This document shows positions 9,688 to 18,777 of a DNA stretch of 39,887 nucleotides, piece after piece; within the stretch, counting starts at the first letter, position 1, and the number at the start of each line of letters is the position of its first letter. The position numbers and the translations under genes were made by a program. The DNA comes from Planctomycetia bacterium (lineage in GTDB: Bacteria; Planctomycetota; Planctomycetia; Pirellulales; UBA1268). Location of the stretch: NCBI GenBank assembly GCA_026401075.1, contig JAPLNQ010000179.1, forward strand, positions 1 through 39,887, given 5' to 3'. The notes beneath the pieces were generated by a model that saw nothing but the letters and a program-made list of their open reading frames with translations, searched no databases and was not told where the DNA came from.

Positions 9688-11052
9688 CTATTCGAGGAGT
9701 CCAGGCAGCCTGCCGGTGCTGTCGCCGAGTTGCTCGACCGACACGTCCATGCGGTCGAGCAGCGACAGCCAGAGATTGCTCAGCGGCGTCTCCGTCGGGA
9801 ACGTGAGGTGGCGGCCGGTCGTGATCGTGCCGCAGCCGCCGCCTGCGAGCAGGATCGGCAGATCCTCGTGGTTGTGTTTGTTGCCGTCGTGGATGCCGCT
9901 GCCGTAGACGATCATCGCGTGGTCGAGCAGCGTGCCATCCTCCTCCGGCACCGCGTCGAGCCGCTGGAGCAGGTGGGCGACGTGGCCGGCGTGGAACAGG
10001 TTGATACTCCGGATCTTCGCCTGCTTCTCCGGGTTGCCGCCGTGGTGCGAGAGGTCGTGATGCCCTTCCGGCACCCCGATGAATGGATACGGCTTGTTGC
10101 TCCCTTCGTTGGCCAGCACGAATGTCGCGACGCGGGTCACGTCGGCCTGGAAGGCCAGCACCAGGAGATCGCACATCAAGCGGATGTGTTCGGCGTAATC
10201 GCCCGGAATGCCCGCGGGCGGTGCCATGGCGGGCAGCTCCACCGGGGGCAGCGCCGCGGCTCGTTCGATCCGCTGTTCGATGTCACGGACCGACGTGAAA
10301 TACTCGTCGAGCTTCCGTCGGTCGCCCGCCGCCAGCCGTCGCTCCAGGCCACGGGAGTCCTCCCGCACGAAATCGAGGATGCTGCTGCGGCGGGCGGCGC
10401 GGGCCGCGGCGGCCGGGTCGCCGTCACCGAACAGCCGGTCGAAGACCACCTTCGGGTTGACCTCCTTCGGCAACGGCTGCGTGGGCGACCGCCACGACAT
10501 CGTCGAGGAGTAGACGCAGCTGTAGCCGGAGTCACAGTTGCCGGCCATCGCGCCTTTGTCGGCGCCGATCTCCAGAGAGGGGAGCCGTGTCTCGCTGCCA
10601 GCCATCGCGGCCGCGATCTGGTCGACGGAAGTGCCGCTGCGGATGCTCGTGCCGTCAGTCTTCCTGGGGTGCACGCCGGTGAGAAACGCCGCCATCGCCC
10701 GGGCATGGTCGCCGCCGCCATCGCCATGAGCCCGGGCCTTGTCGGCCGCCAGCCCCGAGAGCACCGTGAGCTTTTGCTTCAGTCCCGCCAACGGCTGCAT
10801 GATCGACGCCAGTTCGAAGTCGTGGCCTTCCCCGCAAGGCGTCCAGTCGGCCATGTGCTGTCCATTGGGCGCGTAGAGAAACGCAACCCGGTTGGGCGGC
10901 GCGGACTGGGAGTCGGGCGCGGCCCGCGACTCGGCGGCCGCGGCCCGTGTCGTGAGCCTTCCCATCGCCTCCAGCCAGGGAAGCGGCAGGGCGACGCCGA
11001 GGCCCCGGAGCAGGGTGCGGCGCGAGAGCTGCCTGACAGCGACGTTCATCAT
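9688..11052 (-). CDS. DUF1552 family protein with Tat signal
   Basis: 454 residues from ATG 11052, preceded by GAGGT about 6 bases upstream; a second ATG follows immediately at 11049. The N-terminus LSRRTLLRGLGVALPLPWLEAMG is a twin-arginine signal, and the rest fits DUF1552: RVAFLYAPNGQHMADWTP, LSGLAADKARAHGDGGGDHARAMAAFLTG, a DIEQRIERAA helix and a final DHAMIVYGSGIHDGNKHNHEDLPILLAGGG. These proteins are exported folded and are almost always next to a DUF1592-type cytochrome-like gene in planctomycetes. Here that partner is immediately upstream with a 25-base gap. DUF1552 is related to DUF1501 and the alkaline-phosphatase-like fold. Function unknown. Confidence 0.93.
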   Translation of the reverse strand: MMNVAVRQLSRRTLLRGLGVALPLPWLEAMGRLTTRAAAAESRAAPDSQSAPPNRVAFLYAPNGQHMADWTPCGEGHDFELASIMQPLAGLKQKLTVLSGLAADKARAHGDGGGDHARAMAAFLTGVHPRKTDGTSIRSGTSVDQIAAAMAGSETRLPSLEIGADKGAMAGNCDSGYSCVYSSTMSWRSPTQPLPKEVNPKVVFDRLFGDGDPAAAARAARRSSILDFVREDSRGLERRLAAGDRRKLDEYFTSVRDIEQRIERAAALPPVELPAMAPPAGIPGDYAEHIRLMCDLLVLAFQADVTRVATFVLANEGSNKPYPFIGVPEGHHDLSHHGGNPEKQAKIRSINLFHAGHVAHLLQRLDAVPEEDGTLLDHAMIVYGSGIHDGNKHNHEDLPILLAGGGCGTITTGRHLTFPTETPLSNLWLSLLDRMDVSVEQLGDSTGRLPGLLE

Positions 11053-11077
11053 GAGAGACCTCGTTCGATGGTGTGAG

Positions 11078-13591
11078 TTATTCCACGGTGCCGCCACCGC
11101 GACGCTGCCGGAAGGCGTCGCTGGTGACGATCCCGGCCACGAGGGCCGATACCTTGTAATCCTGTGATTCGAGGCGGTCGACGATCCGCTCGATCGTCGA
11201 CCGGTCGGCCGGTTCGAGGCCCCGGCCGAGCGCGAAGATCATCATCTTTTCGGTCAGGCACCGGCAGAACTCCCGTTTCTTCGCCAGCAGCACGTCCTTC
11301 AACCCCGCGGGGCCGGAGAAGGATGTGCCATTGGGGAACGTCCCTTCGGCGTCGATATCGAAAGTGCCATCCTTTGTGCGGAATGCTCCCACCGCATCGT
11401 AGTTTTCCAGGGCGAATCCGATCGCATCCATCCGGGCATGGCAGCCGGCGCAGGCAGCGTTCCTGCGATGCACCTCCATCCGCTCCCGGAGTGAAGCTGT
11501 CGTTGACACCCCTTCGTTCTCCTCCAGTTCGGGAACGTTGGGTGGTGGTGGCGGTGGCGGCTCGCCGAGCAGTTGCTCCAGCACCCAGCGGCCACGCTTG
11601 ACGGGCGACGTGCGTGTGGGATTCGAGGTGGCAGTGAGGATGCCCGCCTGCGAGAGCAGGCCGCCACGCGTGCGGTCGCCGGTCGTCACGCGGCGGAAGT
11701 CCTTCCCCTTGCCCCCAGCCTTGCGGTAGGCGTCCTCCAGGCCGTAGTGCTTTGCCAGCGGCGCGTTGACGAACGTGGAATCCGCATCGATCAGTTCCAG
11801 CACACTGCGATCCTCGTGAAACACGCCTCCCACGAAGAGCTCGGTCTCCTGGAGCATGGCGGTTCGCAGGTCGTTGTTGAACGTGGGAAAGAGTTCGCCG
11901 TCGGGCGAGATGAACTCGATTCGCTTGAGTTGGAGCCACTGCATGGCGAAGCTGGTCACGAGCGTGCCGGCACGGGGATCGGCGAGCATGCGCCGGACCT
12001 GGGCATCGAGGTTCTCGGACAACTGCCCGCGGTCTGCCAGGTTGAGCAGTTCGTTGTCGGGCATCGTGCTCCAGAGAAAATAGGCGAGCCGCGAGGCGAG
12101 CTGGAATTCGTCGAGCGACTGCACGCCCTCGGCATCCGGCCGGTCGTCGGATTCGACATGAAAGAGAAATTTTGGCGAGCAAAGGGCCGCCTGCATGGCG
12201 AACTGCACACCTGCGTGCCAATCGCGGCCGGCTTTCACGGCTTTGTCCATGAGCGCGACGTGACGGTCGAGTTCACCCGGCTCGAGACGGCGGCGAAACG
12301 CCCGCCTGAGGAACCGCCCGAGCACCTCCCGTGTCTGGTCTTCCTGAGACCCAGTGGCCGCACATGCCAGCAGTCGCTTCTGCGTCGCTGGCCGGGAATC
12401 GAGCGGACCGGTGAGGTCCAGGCCTTCCACGAACACTGTCGTGGCCGGAGCGTCCGGGGGTTCCTTGTCGCCCGAGGTTTCCTCGCCAGTCGTGGCTTCC
12501 GTGTTTTCCGTGGCCGGTTTCTCGATGGCGATCAGCACTCTGTCGCGTCCCGGCAGCGGCGGCACGCGAACCGTGAACTCGTTTGCCGTCTGCTTCGAGG
12601 TGCCGGTGACGACGAACGACCCGAGGATTCGCGCCGTGCGGAGCACGGCGCCAGACAGCCGGGCCAGATCTTCTTGCGCGGCGGGCTGTGGCAGGTCCTT
12701 GCCGCTGACGAGGAGCGTCACGCGAACAGGCTGCGGCGTGTCGGCCGCGGCGTAGACCTTCGTGCGCAGCTCATACTCGCCGTCGGCTTCCCATTCGAAC
12801 GGGGCATTGATCGGTCCGAGTTCGATCGCGCCTTCTCCGTCAGTGGACATCCGACGAAACCCTGCGACGATCAGCCGTTTAACGTCCGGGCTGGCTGGCT
12901 CGGTGTACTGCGCCTGCCGGCGACGCTTGACCACCGGCGGAGGCGTAGTGGGAATGGCCCGCTCCATCACCGCCTCGGCCGCATCAAGATACCGCTCCAT
13001 CAACAGCGGTGAGACCGTGAGCACGTCGCCGATCGTGTCGAAGCCATGGCCGATTTCATCGCTCGGAAAATCGGTCGTCGGGTCGAAGTCGACCCCCACG
13101 AGGTCCCGGATCGTGTTGCGGTATTCCAACCGGTTGAGCCGTCGCATCGTGACCCTGCCGGGATCGGCGGGGGCGCGCAAGTCGGCCTCGGCGTAGCGCT
13201 GCCGCATGCCTGCCACGAAGGACGCCGCCGCCGCCGCCTCGGGCCGCGGCTGATCCTGCGGAGGCATCTCGCCCGTCTCGACCCGGCGCACGGCCGTTTC
13301 CCAGACCTTTCGCTGCGCGAGCAGGCTGGCATCGTCGGCCGGCCATGAGAGCGTGACATCGCCTTCGGGCTTGCTGTCGCCGTGGCAGTCGGCGCAGTGG
13401 CGGGCGAGGAACTCATGCATGCCTGCCGCGATAGCGTCGTCATCGCCGGCTTGGACTGGCCGCAGGCCGGCTGTGGGGTCGACAAAGACGGTGGCCACCA
13501 AGAGCCACGGTACCGCCATGTGGAAGCCGCGGCGACATGCACCGTGGGCGACGGTCGAGGTGCAACCAAGCTGTCGCGGATGGCGGTTCAT
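11078..13591 (-). CDS. DUF1592-type planctomycete cytochrome-like protein (DUF1587/1592/1588/1585)
   Basis: 837 residues from ATG 13591, supported by AGGA about 5 bases upstream. An in-frame Met25 before a hydrophobic run could instead start a more standard signal peptide. After export the protein begins with a cytochrome-c-like CADCH heme site (residues 66-70). It then has the DUF1587 segment (MRRLNRLEYRNTIRDLVGVDF), a strand-rich carbohydrate-binding-like central part, DUF1592/DUF1588 (FLWSTMPDNELLNLAD, MFHEDRS-like and HYGLEDAYR regions), a second CAGCH motif in NAACAGCHARMDAIGFALEN, and a DUF1585 tail. It is the usual operon partner of DUF1552, which follows. These pairs are suspected to take part in extracytoplasmic oxidation of complex carbon; no member is well characterised to my knowledge. 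Confidence 0.92.
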   Translation of the reverse strand: MNRHPRQLGCTSTVAHGACRRGFHMAVPWLLVATVFVDPTAGLRPVQAGDDDAIAAGMHEFLARHCADCHGDSKPEGDVTLSWPADDASLLAQRKVWETAVRRVETGEMPPQDQPRPEAAAAASFVAGMRQRYAEADLRAPADPGRVTMRRLNRLEYRNTIRDLVGVDFDPTTDFPSDEIGHGFDTIGDVLTVSPLLMERYLDAAEAVMERAIPTTPPPVVKRRRQAQYTEPASPDVKRLIVAGFRRMSTDGEGAIELGPINAPFEWEADGEYELRTKVYAAADTPQPVRVTLLVSGKDLPQPAAQEDLARLSGAVLRTARILGSFVVTGTSKQTANEFTVRVPPLPGRDRVLIAIEKPATENTEATTGEETSGDKEPPDAPATTVFVEGLDLTGPLDSRPATQKRLLACAATGSQEDQTREVLGRFLRRAFRRRLEPGELDRHVALMDKAVKAGRDWHAGVQFAMQAALCSPKFLFHVESDDRPDAEGVQSLDEFQLASRLAYFLWSTMPDNELLNLADRGQLSENLDAQVRRMLADPRAGTLVTSFAMQWLQLKRIEFISPDGELFPTFNNDLRTAMLQETELFVGGVFHEDRSVLELIDADSTFVNAPLAKHYGLEDAYRKAGGKGKDFRRVTTGDRTRGGLLSQAGILTATSNPTRTSPVKRGRWVLEQLLGEPPPPPPPNVPELEENEGVSTTASLRERMEVHRRNAACAGCHARMDAIGFALENYDAVGAFRTKDGTFDIDAEGTFPNGTSFSGPAGLKDVLLAKKREFCRCLTEKMMIFALGRGLEPADRSTIERIVDRLESQDYKVSALVAGIVTSDAFRQRRGGGTVE

Positions 13592-13700
13592 CGGCTTCCT
13601 GCTGCCAGGGGCAGATAAAGAGACTACCATCCCGACGAAAGCCTGTGACGGGAGTCATTTTCCCGGTTAAAAAAAAGCCCCGTCCAAGGACCATGCTTCC

Positions 13701-14153
13701 ATGCCACAACACTTCTTCCAGATCACGAACACGGTCGCCCTTTTGGCGTGGATCGGGCTCGTGCTGTTTCCTGGCCGACGGGTCGTGTCGCATCTGCTCT
13801 GTGCGACCGTGATCCCTGGCCTGCTGGCCGTGTGCTATGCCGGCGTGATCGGCTGGAAGCTTGCCTCGAACGGCCCGCCGCCCGGCGACGTGATGACGAT
13901 CGACGGCCTCCGCGCCGTCTTCGCCGACGACTGGGTCTTCGCCGCCGCGTGGACCCACTATCTCGTCTTCGACATGGTTGTCGGCGCCTGGATTGCGCGG
14001 CCCCCCCCCCGCCTCGGCATCCCCTGGCCGCTCCGCACGATCGCGCTTGTGCTCACGTTCCTCTCAGGCCCGGTCGGGTTTCTGTTGCACCTGGTGACGC
14101 GGTTTGTGCTGCGGCGGGCAGTCGCCACCGATGGCGATGCAGTCACCCCATGA
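13701..14153 (+). CDS. ABA4-like (DUF4281) integral membrane protein
   Basis: 150 residues with about four membrane helices (residues about 5-25, 32-52, 75-98 and 108-135). The stretch DDWVFAAAWTHYLVFDMVVGAWI matches the conserved core of the DUF4281/ABA4-like family, whose plant members act in neoxanthin synthesis; bacterial members are of unknown role. The start has AAGGA about 11 bases upstream. It diverges from the DUF1592 gene across a 109-base gap that holds an A-rich tract near 13671. Its last 11 bases overlap the convergent DUF72 gene. Confidence 0.82.
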   Translation: MPQHFFQITNTVALLAWIGLVLFPGRRVVSHLLCATVIPGLLAVCYAGVIGWKLASNGPPPGDVMTIDGLRAVFADDWVFAAAWTHYLVFDMVVGAWIARPPPRLGIPWPLRTIALVLTFLSGPVGFLLHLVTRFVLRRAVATDGDAVTP

Positions 14154-15126
14154 TCTGCTCCGCCAGTCGTTGCACGGAGAGCGGGGCGGAACCCTCGGCC
14201 TTGTTGTTGACCGTGATGAAGACGTCGCGGTCGGCCAAGGCCGCCGCGCGGGCCAATCGCGCCAGGGCCGCGCGGCTTGGCAGGTCCTCCTCCATCAGGC
14301 GGTTGAACGGAAAATAATCGGCCTTCGCATCCTCGTAGCCACGGCCGGCATGGAGATTCCAGCGGGCCACGAGCGGCTGGCGTGCGGCCGGCTGCGCGAG
14401 TCGGAATACCTCGGCCTGCTCATCCACGGGGGGCATCCGTGCGTGCACGGCGAGGCATGGCACGGCGCCGGCATCCTCGAGCGACCGCGCGAATGCCTCG
14501 CAGACGAGCTGCGGATCGCGGACCTCGACGGCGTAGAGCGGCCCGCGTGGCAGCACGGTCATGAAGGCCGCGATTCGCGCCGCGAGTTTTGGCACGTCGG
14601 ACAGGAGCCTCCGGCCGAGCGGCGGAAACTGAAAGATGAGCGGACCGGCGTTGGAGCCGAGTCCGTCGACAGCCGGCCGGATGAACGTTGCGGCTGCCGT
14701 GGTGGCATCGAGGAAGAGCGGATTGTCGCGGGCCGCCTCGCCCGAGCCTGGTTTGCGCACGACCGGATCGGTGATCGCGGCGGGCGCCTTCACGACGAAC
14801 CGGAAGTGGGCGGGCACGCTCGCGGCGTAGCGGGCGAATTCCTCGCGCGTAAGCGGCGCGTAGAACGTGCGGTCGAGGCTGACTGTTCGGAAGAGCGGGT
14901 GCGCCGCATAGGCGGCGAGCCCGTGCCGTGCGAGTGTCTGTTCATTAGCCGGATTGCCGTTGCGGGCGGCGTAGACGAGCCCCGTCCAGCCGGGAAAGGA
15001 CCAGCTCGACGTGCCCAGATGAACGCGTGGGGAGAGCATCTCGCCCAGGATCTTCACGGCCGGGTCCACCGCAGCGGGATCGATCGCGTCGGCATCGGCG
15101 AAGAGAGATAGTTGTTCGTGCGTCAT
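14143..15126 (-). CDS. DUF72 domain protein
   Basis: 327 residues from ATG 15126. The sequence VHLGTSSWSFPGWTGLVY followed by a TVSLDRTFYAPLTREEFARYAASVPAHFRFVVKAP run is the DUF72 (YecE-like) TIM-barrel signature. Later family segments are GPLIFQFPPLG and LYAVEVRDPQLV. The N-terminal 35 residues precede the usual domain start and are probably a family extension. DUF72 proteins are widespread and uncharacterised. It overlaps the ABA4-like gene tail-to-tail and diverges from the large oxidase gene, sharing a 117-base promoter region. Confidence 0.93.
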   Translation of the reverse strand: MTHEQLSLFADADAIDPAAVDPAVKILGEMLSPRVHLGTSSWSFPGWTGLVYAARNGNPANEQTLARHGLAAYAAHPLFRTVSLDRTFYAPLTREEFARYAASVPAHFRFVVKAPAAITDPVVRKPGSGEAARDNPLFLDATTAAATFIRPAVDGLGSNAGPLIFQFPPLGRRLLSDVPKLAARIAAFMTVLPRGPLYAVEVRDPQLVCEAFARSLEDAGAVPCLAVHARMPPVDEQAEVFRLAQPAARQPLVARWNLHAGRGYEDAKADYFPFNRLMEEDLPSRAALARLARAAALADRDVFITVNNKAEGSAPLSVQRLAEQIMG

Positions 15127-15243
15127 GCAATGGCTGGAAAAGCAGGCGGCAAGAAACGTAAAAGTTTGTTCCCGGTGCGAGACCCTATCATGATGGACGT
15201 GGCATGGCATCGCAGGACAGGTCGATCAGGTGCATGGGAGCGT

Positions 15244-18200
15244 ATGAATCCGGCAACTTCAACACCGCCGTTCGCGACTCTCGCGGCCCGTCTCGAGGGC
15301 GATCTGCTCGTCGACGACCTCACGCGGACGATCTACTCGACCGACGCGTCGGAGTATCAGGAACGGCCGCTGGCGGTGGCGCTCCCCAGGACGGAGGCCG
15401 ACGTCCGCGAACTCGTGCGGTTTGCCGCCGCGGAACGCATCGGCCTGATTCCCCGCGCCGCCGGCACGTCGTTGGCCGGGCAGGTGGTGGGCAGCGGGAT
15501 CGTCGTCGATGCCGGCCGCCACCTGAATCGGATCGTGGCGGTCGACGTCGATCGCCACACCGTCCGCGTGCAGCCGGGCGTGGTCCGCAACGCGCTCAAC
15601 CAGCATCTCGCGCCGCTTGGGCTGTTCTTTGGCCCCGAAACCTCGACCGCGGCCTGGGCGATGATCGGCGGCATGGTCGGCAACAACTCCTGCGGCTCAA
15701 ACTCCATCGCATACGGCTCGACCCGCGACCACCTGATCCGCGTGAGAGGGTTTCTTGCCGATGGCTCGGAGGTGACGTTCGGCCCGCTCTCTGCGGAAGA
15801 GTTCGCGGAGAAGGTCGCGGGGCCCGACTCGCTCGAGACGCGGATCTACCGCGAGATCCATGATCTGCTCGGCAATCCTGCCAACCGCCGGCTCGTCCGC
15901 GATTCCTATCCGCGACCCGAGGTCACTCGCCGCAACACCGGCTACGCCCTCGATGCCCTCATGGACGCCTCCTGTTTCGATCAGATCTTCGACAGCCGGG
16001 GCGAGCGGCCTTTTAATTTCTGTCGGCTGCTGGCCGGCTCCGAAGGGACGCTGTTCTTCGGCGTGGAATATGAACTGAGCCTCATCCCGCTGCCGCCGCC
16101 GGGCGCGCTCCTCGTGGTGCACTGCGCGACTGTGGACGAGGCCCTGCGGGCCACGCTCGTCGCGATGCGGCATCGCCACAAGCCGGATACGTCACGGATG
16201 CCGGCGTGTCTGGATTCAGTAGATGCATGCGTGCTCACGGCCTGCGAACGGATCGACAAGAAGATCCTCGACTGCACGAAGGACAACGCCGAACAGTCCC
16301 GCAACCGTTCGTTCGTGGTGGGCGATCCCGGCGCGATCCTCGTTGTGGAGGTGAAACACGCCGACCGCGAGGCCGTGGCCGCGAAGCTCGGCGTGATCGA
16401 GGGTGAACTCCGTGCCGCGGGCCTCGGCTACGCCTACCCCGTGCTCGTTGGTGGTGACGGCGACAAGGTCTGGGAGCTGCGCCGGGCCGGCCAGGGGCTC
16501 GTGAACAACGTGCCGGGCGACGCCAAGCCGCGGGAGATCGTCGAAGACACGGCCGTGGCCGTCGAGGATCTGCCGGCCTACATCGCCGAGTTCGACCGGC
16601 TGCTCGCCGAGAAATATGGCATCGAATGCATCCACTACGCCCACGCCGGCGCGGGTGAACTGCATCTCCGGCCGCTCTTCGACCTCCGCACGCCCGCGGG
16701 GCTCGCGATGTTTCGCGATGTGGCCACCGACGTGGCGGCGCTTGTGAAGCAATACCGCGGGAGCCTGAGTGGCGAGCACGGCGATGGCCGGCTCCGCGGC
16801 GAATTCATCCGCACGATGGTGGGCGACGAGTGCTTCCAGTTGCTCGTGCAGGTGAAGCGGCTGTTCGACCCGCAGGGGATTTTCAATCCAGGTAAGATCA
16901 TCGACACGCCGCCAATGGATACGTCGCTACGAATCATTCCCGGCGAGTCAGAGCCGCACCATGACACGGTGTTTCGCTTTGCCGACACCGGCGGCGTGCT
17001 TCGCGCGGCGGAGAAGTGCACGGGCGTGGGGCAGTGCCGCAAGACGGCCGTGATGGGGGGGACAATGTGCCCCAGCTACATGGCGACGCGGGACGAACAG
17101 CACACCACGCGGGCGCGGGCCAACGTGCTGCGGCAGGCCCTCTCCTCGACCCGCGAGGCGGCCAACCCCTGGGTCCAGCCCGAGATCGCCGACGTGATGG
17201 ATCTCTGCCTCTCCTGCAAGGCCTGCAAGAGCGAGTGCCCATCCAACGTCGACATGGCCCGGCTGAAGGCCGAGTGGCAGCAGCATCTGCACGACGTGCG
17301 TGGCGTGCCGCTGCGGAGCCGGTTGATCGCCGGTTCGGCCGCCGCGATGCGGTGGGCGAGCCTCGCGCCGTGGGCCTACAACTTCGCCGTATCGGCGCCG
17401 GGCGTGTCTCAGCTCGTCAAACGGTTCATGGGCTTCGCAACGGCCCGGTCGCTGCCGCCCCTGCATCGCACGACGCTCACGGCGTGGCTCAGACGCCGGG
17501 AGCAAAAGGGAGATGTGCAGCAAACACGTGGCGGCAAGTTTTCAACTTGCCGAATCCGGCCCCGAGCCCAACAAGATGAAATCTTGTCGCCACGTTCGGA
17601 AGCCCAACAAGATGAAATCTTGTCGCCACGTTCGGAAGCCCGACAAGATGAAATCTCGTCGCACGATTCGTCAGCCCCCAGAAACGGCCGCGTGCACCTG
17701 TTCGTGGACGAGTTCACCGACACGCTCGACATGCCGCTGGGCATGAAGGCCGTGGAACTGCTCGAAGCCCTCGGCTACGAGGTGGTGGTTCCGCGGCACG
17801 TCGATAGCGGCCGGGCCCAGCTCTCGAAGGGGCTCGTGCGGGAGGCCCGCGACCTCGCCACACGCAACGTCGAACTGCTCGCCGATATCATCACCGACGA
17901 CGCACCGCTTGTCGGCATCGAGCCCTCGGCGATCCTTGGCTTTCGCGACGAGTATCCCGACCTCGTGCCGGAGCGGCTCGCCGCGGCCGCGAAGCGGCTG
18001 GCATCGCGCACGTTCCTTATCGATGAGTTTGTGGCGCGGGAGGCGGCCGGCGGCCGGATCACGGCTGAGTCATTCACAGACCAGCCGCGCCGGATCAAGC
18101 TGCACGGCCACTGCCATCAGAAAGCGATCGCGTCGCTCGCTCCCACGGTGCAGTCGCTCTCCCTGCCGCGGAACTTTTCGGTCGAGACGATTCCCAGCGG

Positions 18201-18414
18201 CTGCTGCGGCATGGCCGGGTCGTTCGGCTACGAGCGGGAGCACTTCGAGCTGTCGATGCAGATCGGCGAACTCGTCCTCTTTCCTGCCGTCCGCGGTGCG
18301 GCCGACGACGTGCTCATCGCCGCGCCAGGCACGAGCTGCCGCCATCAGATCAAGGACGGCACCGGCCGCACGGCCCTGCATCCGGTCGAGATCCTGCACG
18401 CGGCGCTTGTTTGA
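15244..18414 (+). CDS. FAD-linked oxidase / Fe-S / CCG-domain fusion (GlcD- or YdiJ-like dehydrogenase)
   Basis: 1,056 residues from ATG 15244; GGGAG lies only 3 bases upstream, so an in-frame ATG at 15190 is an alternative. The FAD-binding domain shows PRAAGTSLAGQVVGSGIVVD and IGGMVGNNSCGSNSIAYGST, and the FAD-oxidase C-terminal domain ends with HYAHAGAGELHLRPLFD and LSGEHGDGRLRGEF. A ferredoxin-like region follows with KCTGVGQCRK and CLSCKACKSECP (residues about 590-665). The C-terminal part is a GlpC/CCG domain with SGCCGMAGSFGY near residue 985. Its first half reads DSGRAQLSKG where CCGR is usual, so one cysteine set is missing. The order matches single-chain D-2-hydroxyacid (D-lactate/glycolate-type) dehydrogenases. 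A tandem repeat interrupts the linker at residues 776-811. Confidence 0.93.
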   Translation: MNPATSTPPFATLAARLEGDLLVDDLTRTIYSTDASEYQERPLAVALPRTEADVRELVRFAAAERIGLIPRAAGTSLAGQVVGSGIVVDAGRHLNRIVAVDVDRHTVRVQPGVVRNALNQHLAPLGLFFGPETSTAAWAMIGGMVGNNSCGSNSIAYGSTRDHLIRVRGFLADGSEVTFGPLSAEEFAEKVAGPDSLETRIYREIHDLLGNPANRRLVRDSYPRPEVTRRNTGYALDALMDASCFDQIFDSRGERPFNFCRLLAGSEGTLFFGVEYELSLIPLPPPGALLVVHCATVDEALRATLVAMRHRHKPDTSRMPACLDSVDACVLTACERIDKKILDCTKDNAEQSRNRSFVVGDPGAILVVEVKHADREAVAAKLGVIEGELRAAGLGYAYPVLVGGDGDKVWELRRAGQGLVNNVPGDAKPREIVEDTAVAVEDLPAYIAEFDRLLAEKYGIECIHYAHAGAGELHLRPLFDLRTPAGLAMFRDVATDVAALVKQYRGSLSGEHGDGRLRGEFIRTMVGDECFQLLVQVKRLFDPQGIFNPGKIIDTPPMDTSLRIIPGESEPHHDTVFRFADTGGVLRAAEKCTGVGQCRKTAVMGGTMCPSYMATRDEQHTTRARANVLRQALSSTREAANPWVQPEIADVMDLCLSCKACKSECPSNVDMARLKAEWQQHLHDVRGVPLRSRLIAGSAAAMRWASLAPWAYNFAVSAPGVSQLVKRFMGFATARSLPPLHRTTLTAWLRRREQKGDVQQTRGGKFSTCRIRPRAQQDEILSPRSEAQQDEILSPRSEARQDEISSHDSSAPRNGRVHLFVDEFTDTLDMPLGMKAVELLEALGYEVVVPRHVDSGRAQLSKGLVREARDLATRNVELLADIITDDAPLVGIEPSAILGFRDEYPDLVPERLAAAAKRLASRTFLIDEFVAREAAGGRITAESFTDQPRRIKLHGHCHQKAIASLAPTVQSLSLPRNFSVETIPSGCCGMAGSFGYEREHFELSMQIGELVLFPAVRGAADDVLIAAPGTSCRHQIKDGTGRTALHPVEILHAALV
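17532..17676. repeat. Hairpin plus three 36-bp tandem repeats inside the oxidase gene
   Basis: Three consecutive 36-bp units lie at 17569-17604, 17605-17640 and 17641-17676. The first two are identical and the third is diverged. Each contains a palindrome, ACAAGAT-GAA-ATCTTGT. Just upstream, 17532-17552 is a perfect 9-bp stem, CGGCAAGTT and AACTTGCCG, with a TTC loop. Because 36 is a multiple of three the host frame stays open, and each unit encodes 12 residues (QQDEILSPRSEA in units one and two). The element sits in the linker between the ferredoxin/helical part and the CCG domain. Both hairpin types look like intergenic repeats that have entered a gene. Confidence 0.85.
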
Positions 18415-18433
18415 GCCAGGGCTGTGGTCGCCG

Positions 18434-18667
18434 TCAGGCTGCCGCCGACGCGTCGATCGGTTCGATTGCGGTGACGTGCAGGAGCGAGACGGTGCGGTGC
18501 CGCGATGGGATGCCGTTTCGCTCGGCGAGACCGATCACAATCTCCGTCCGCGTCAGAAAGGCCATCTCAGGGTGCCGGACTTCATACGCTTCGCCGTCCG
18601 ATGTCTTCACAATAAAGGGCTGGAAGGGCCGCTTCTGCAACCACTCGCGAAGGCTTTCAGCTGTCAT
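18434..18667 (-). CDS. Small conserved hypothetical protein
   Basis: 77 residues. The layout MTAESLREWLQKRPFQPFIV, then SDGEAYEVRHPEMAFL and a hydrophobic strand ending in HVTAIEP, matches a small protein type that I have seen repeatedly in planctomycete genomes. It looks like a compact beta-rich domain with an N-terminal helix. Function unknown. It converges on the oxidase gene with a 19-base gap. A candidate promoter lies upstream at 18691-18720. Confidence 0.75.
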   Translation of the reverse strand: MTAESLREWLQKRPFQPFIVKTSDGEAYEVRHPEMAFLTRTEIVIGLAERNGIPSRHRTVSLLHVTAIEPIDASAAA

Positions 18668-18690
18668 GAGTGAACTCTAAAGGTAGCGTT

Positions 18691-18720
18691 TGTATAAAAC
18701 AGGGTTTGTACTGATGTACA
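18691..18720 (-). promoter_or_regulatory. Candidate promoter and small palindrome for the 77-residue protein
   Basis: On the minus strand TGTACA (18715-18720) and TATACA (18691-18696) are separated by 18 bases and end about 24 bases before the start of the small gene. The region is clearly AT-rich against its surroundings. The -35 part is embedded in an inverted repeat, TGTAC-TGAT-GTACA at 18707-18720, which could be an operator. This rests on pattern only. Confidence 0.4.
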
Positions 18721-18777
18721 CTCATGCTATCGGTCCGGTCCAAGCGTGTCAACCGTCCCTCGAGCGACCCGCCTCGG

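Noticed and set aside
9730-11076. 448-codon open frame on the plus strand
   Set aside because: Exact antisense shadow of the DUF1552 gene, which has clear family motifs; the shadow is rich in Arg, His and Val without domains.
13650-13700. A-rich tract before the ABA4-like gene as a terminator or promoter
   Set aside because: The run of A at about 13671-13678 lacks a preceding stable stem and no -10/-35 pair with proper spacing was visible.
17569-17676. Possible CRISPR array
   Set aside because: The 36-bp units abut with no spacers, there are only three, they are in frame within a gene, and no cas gene is present.
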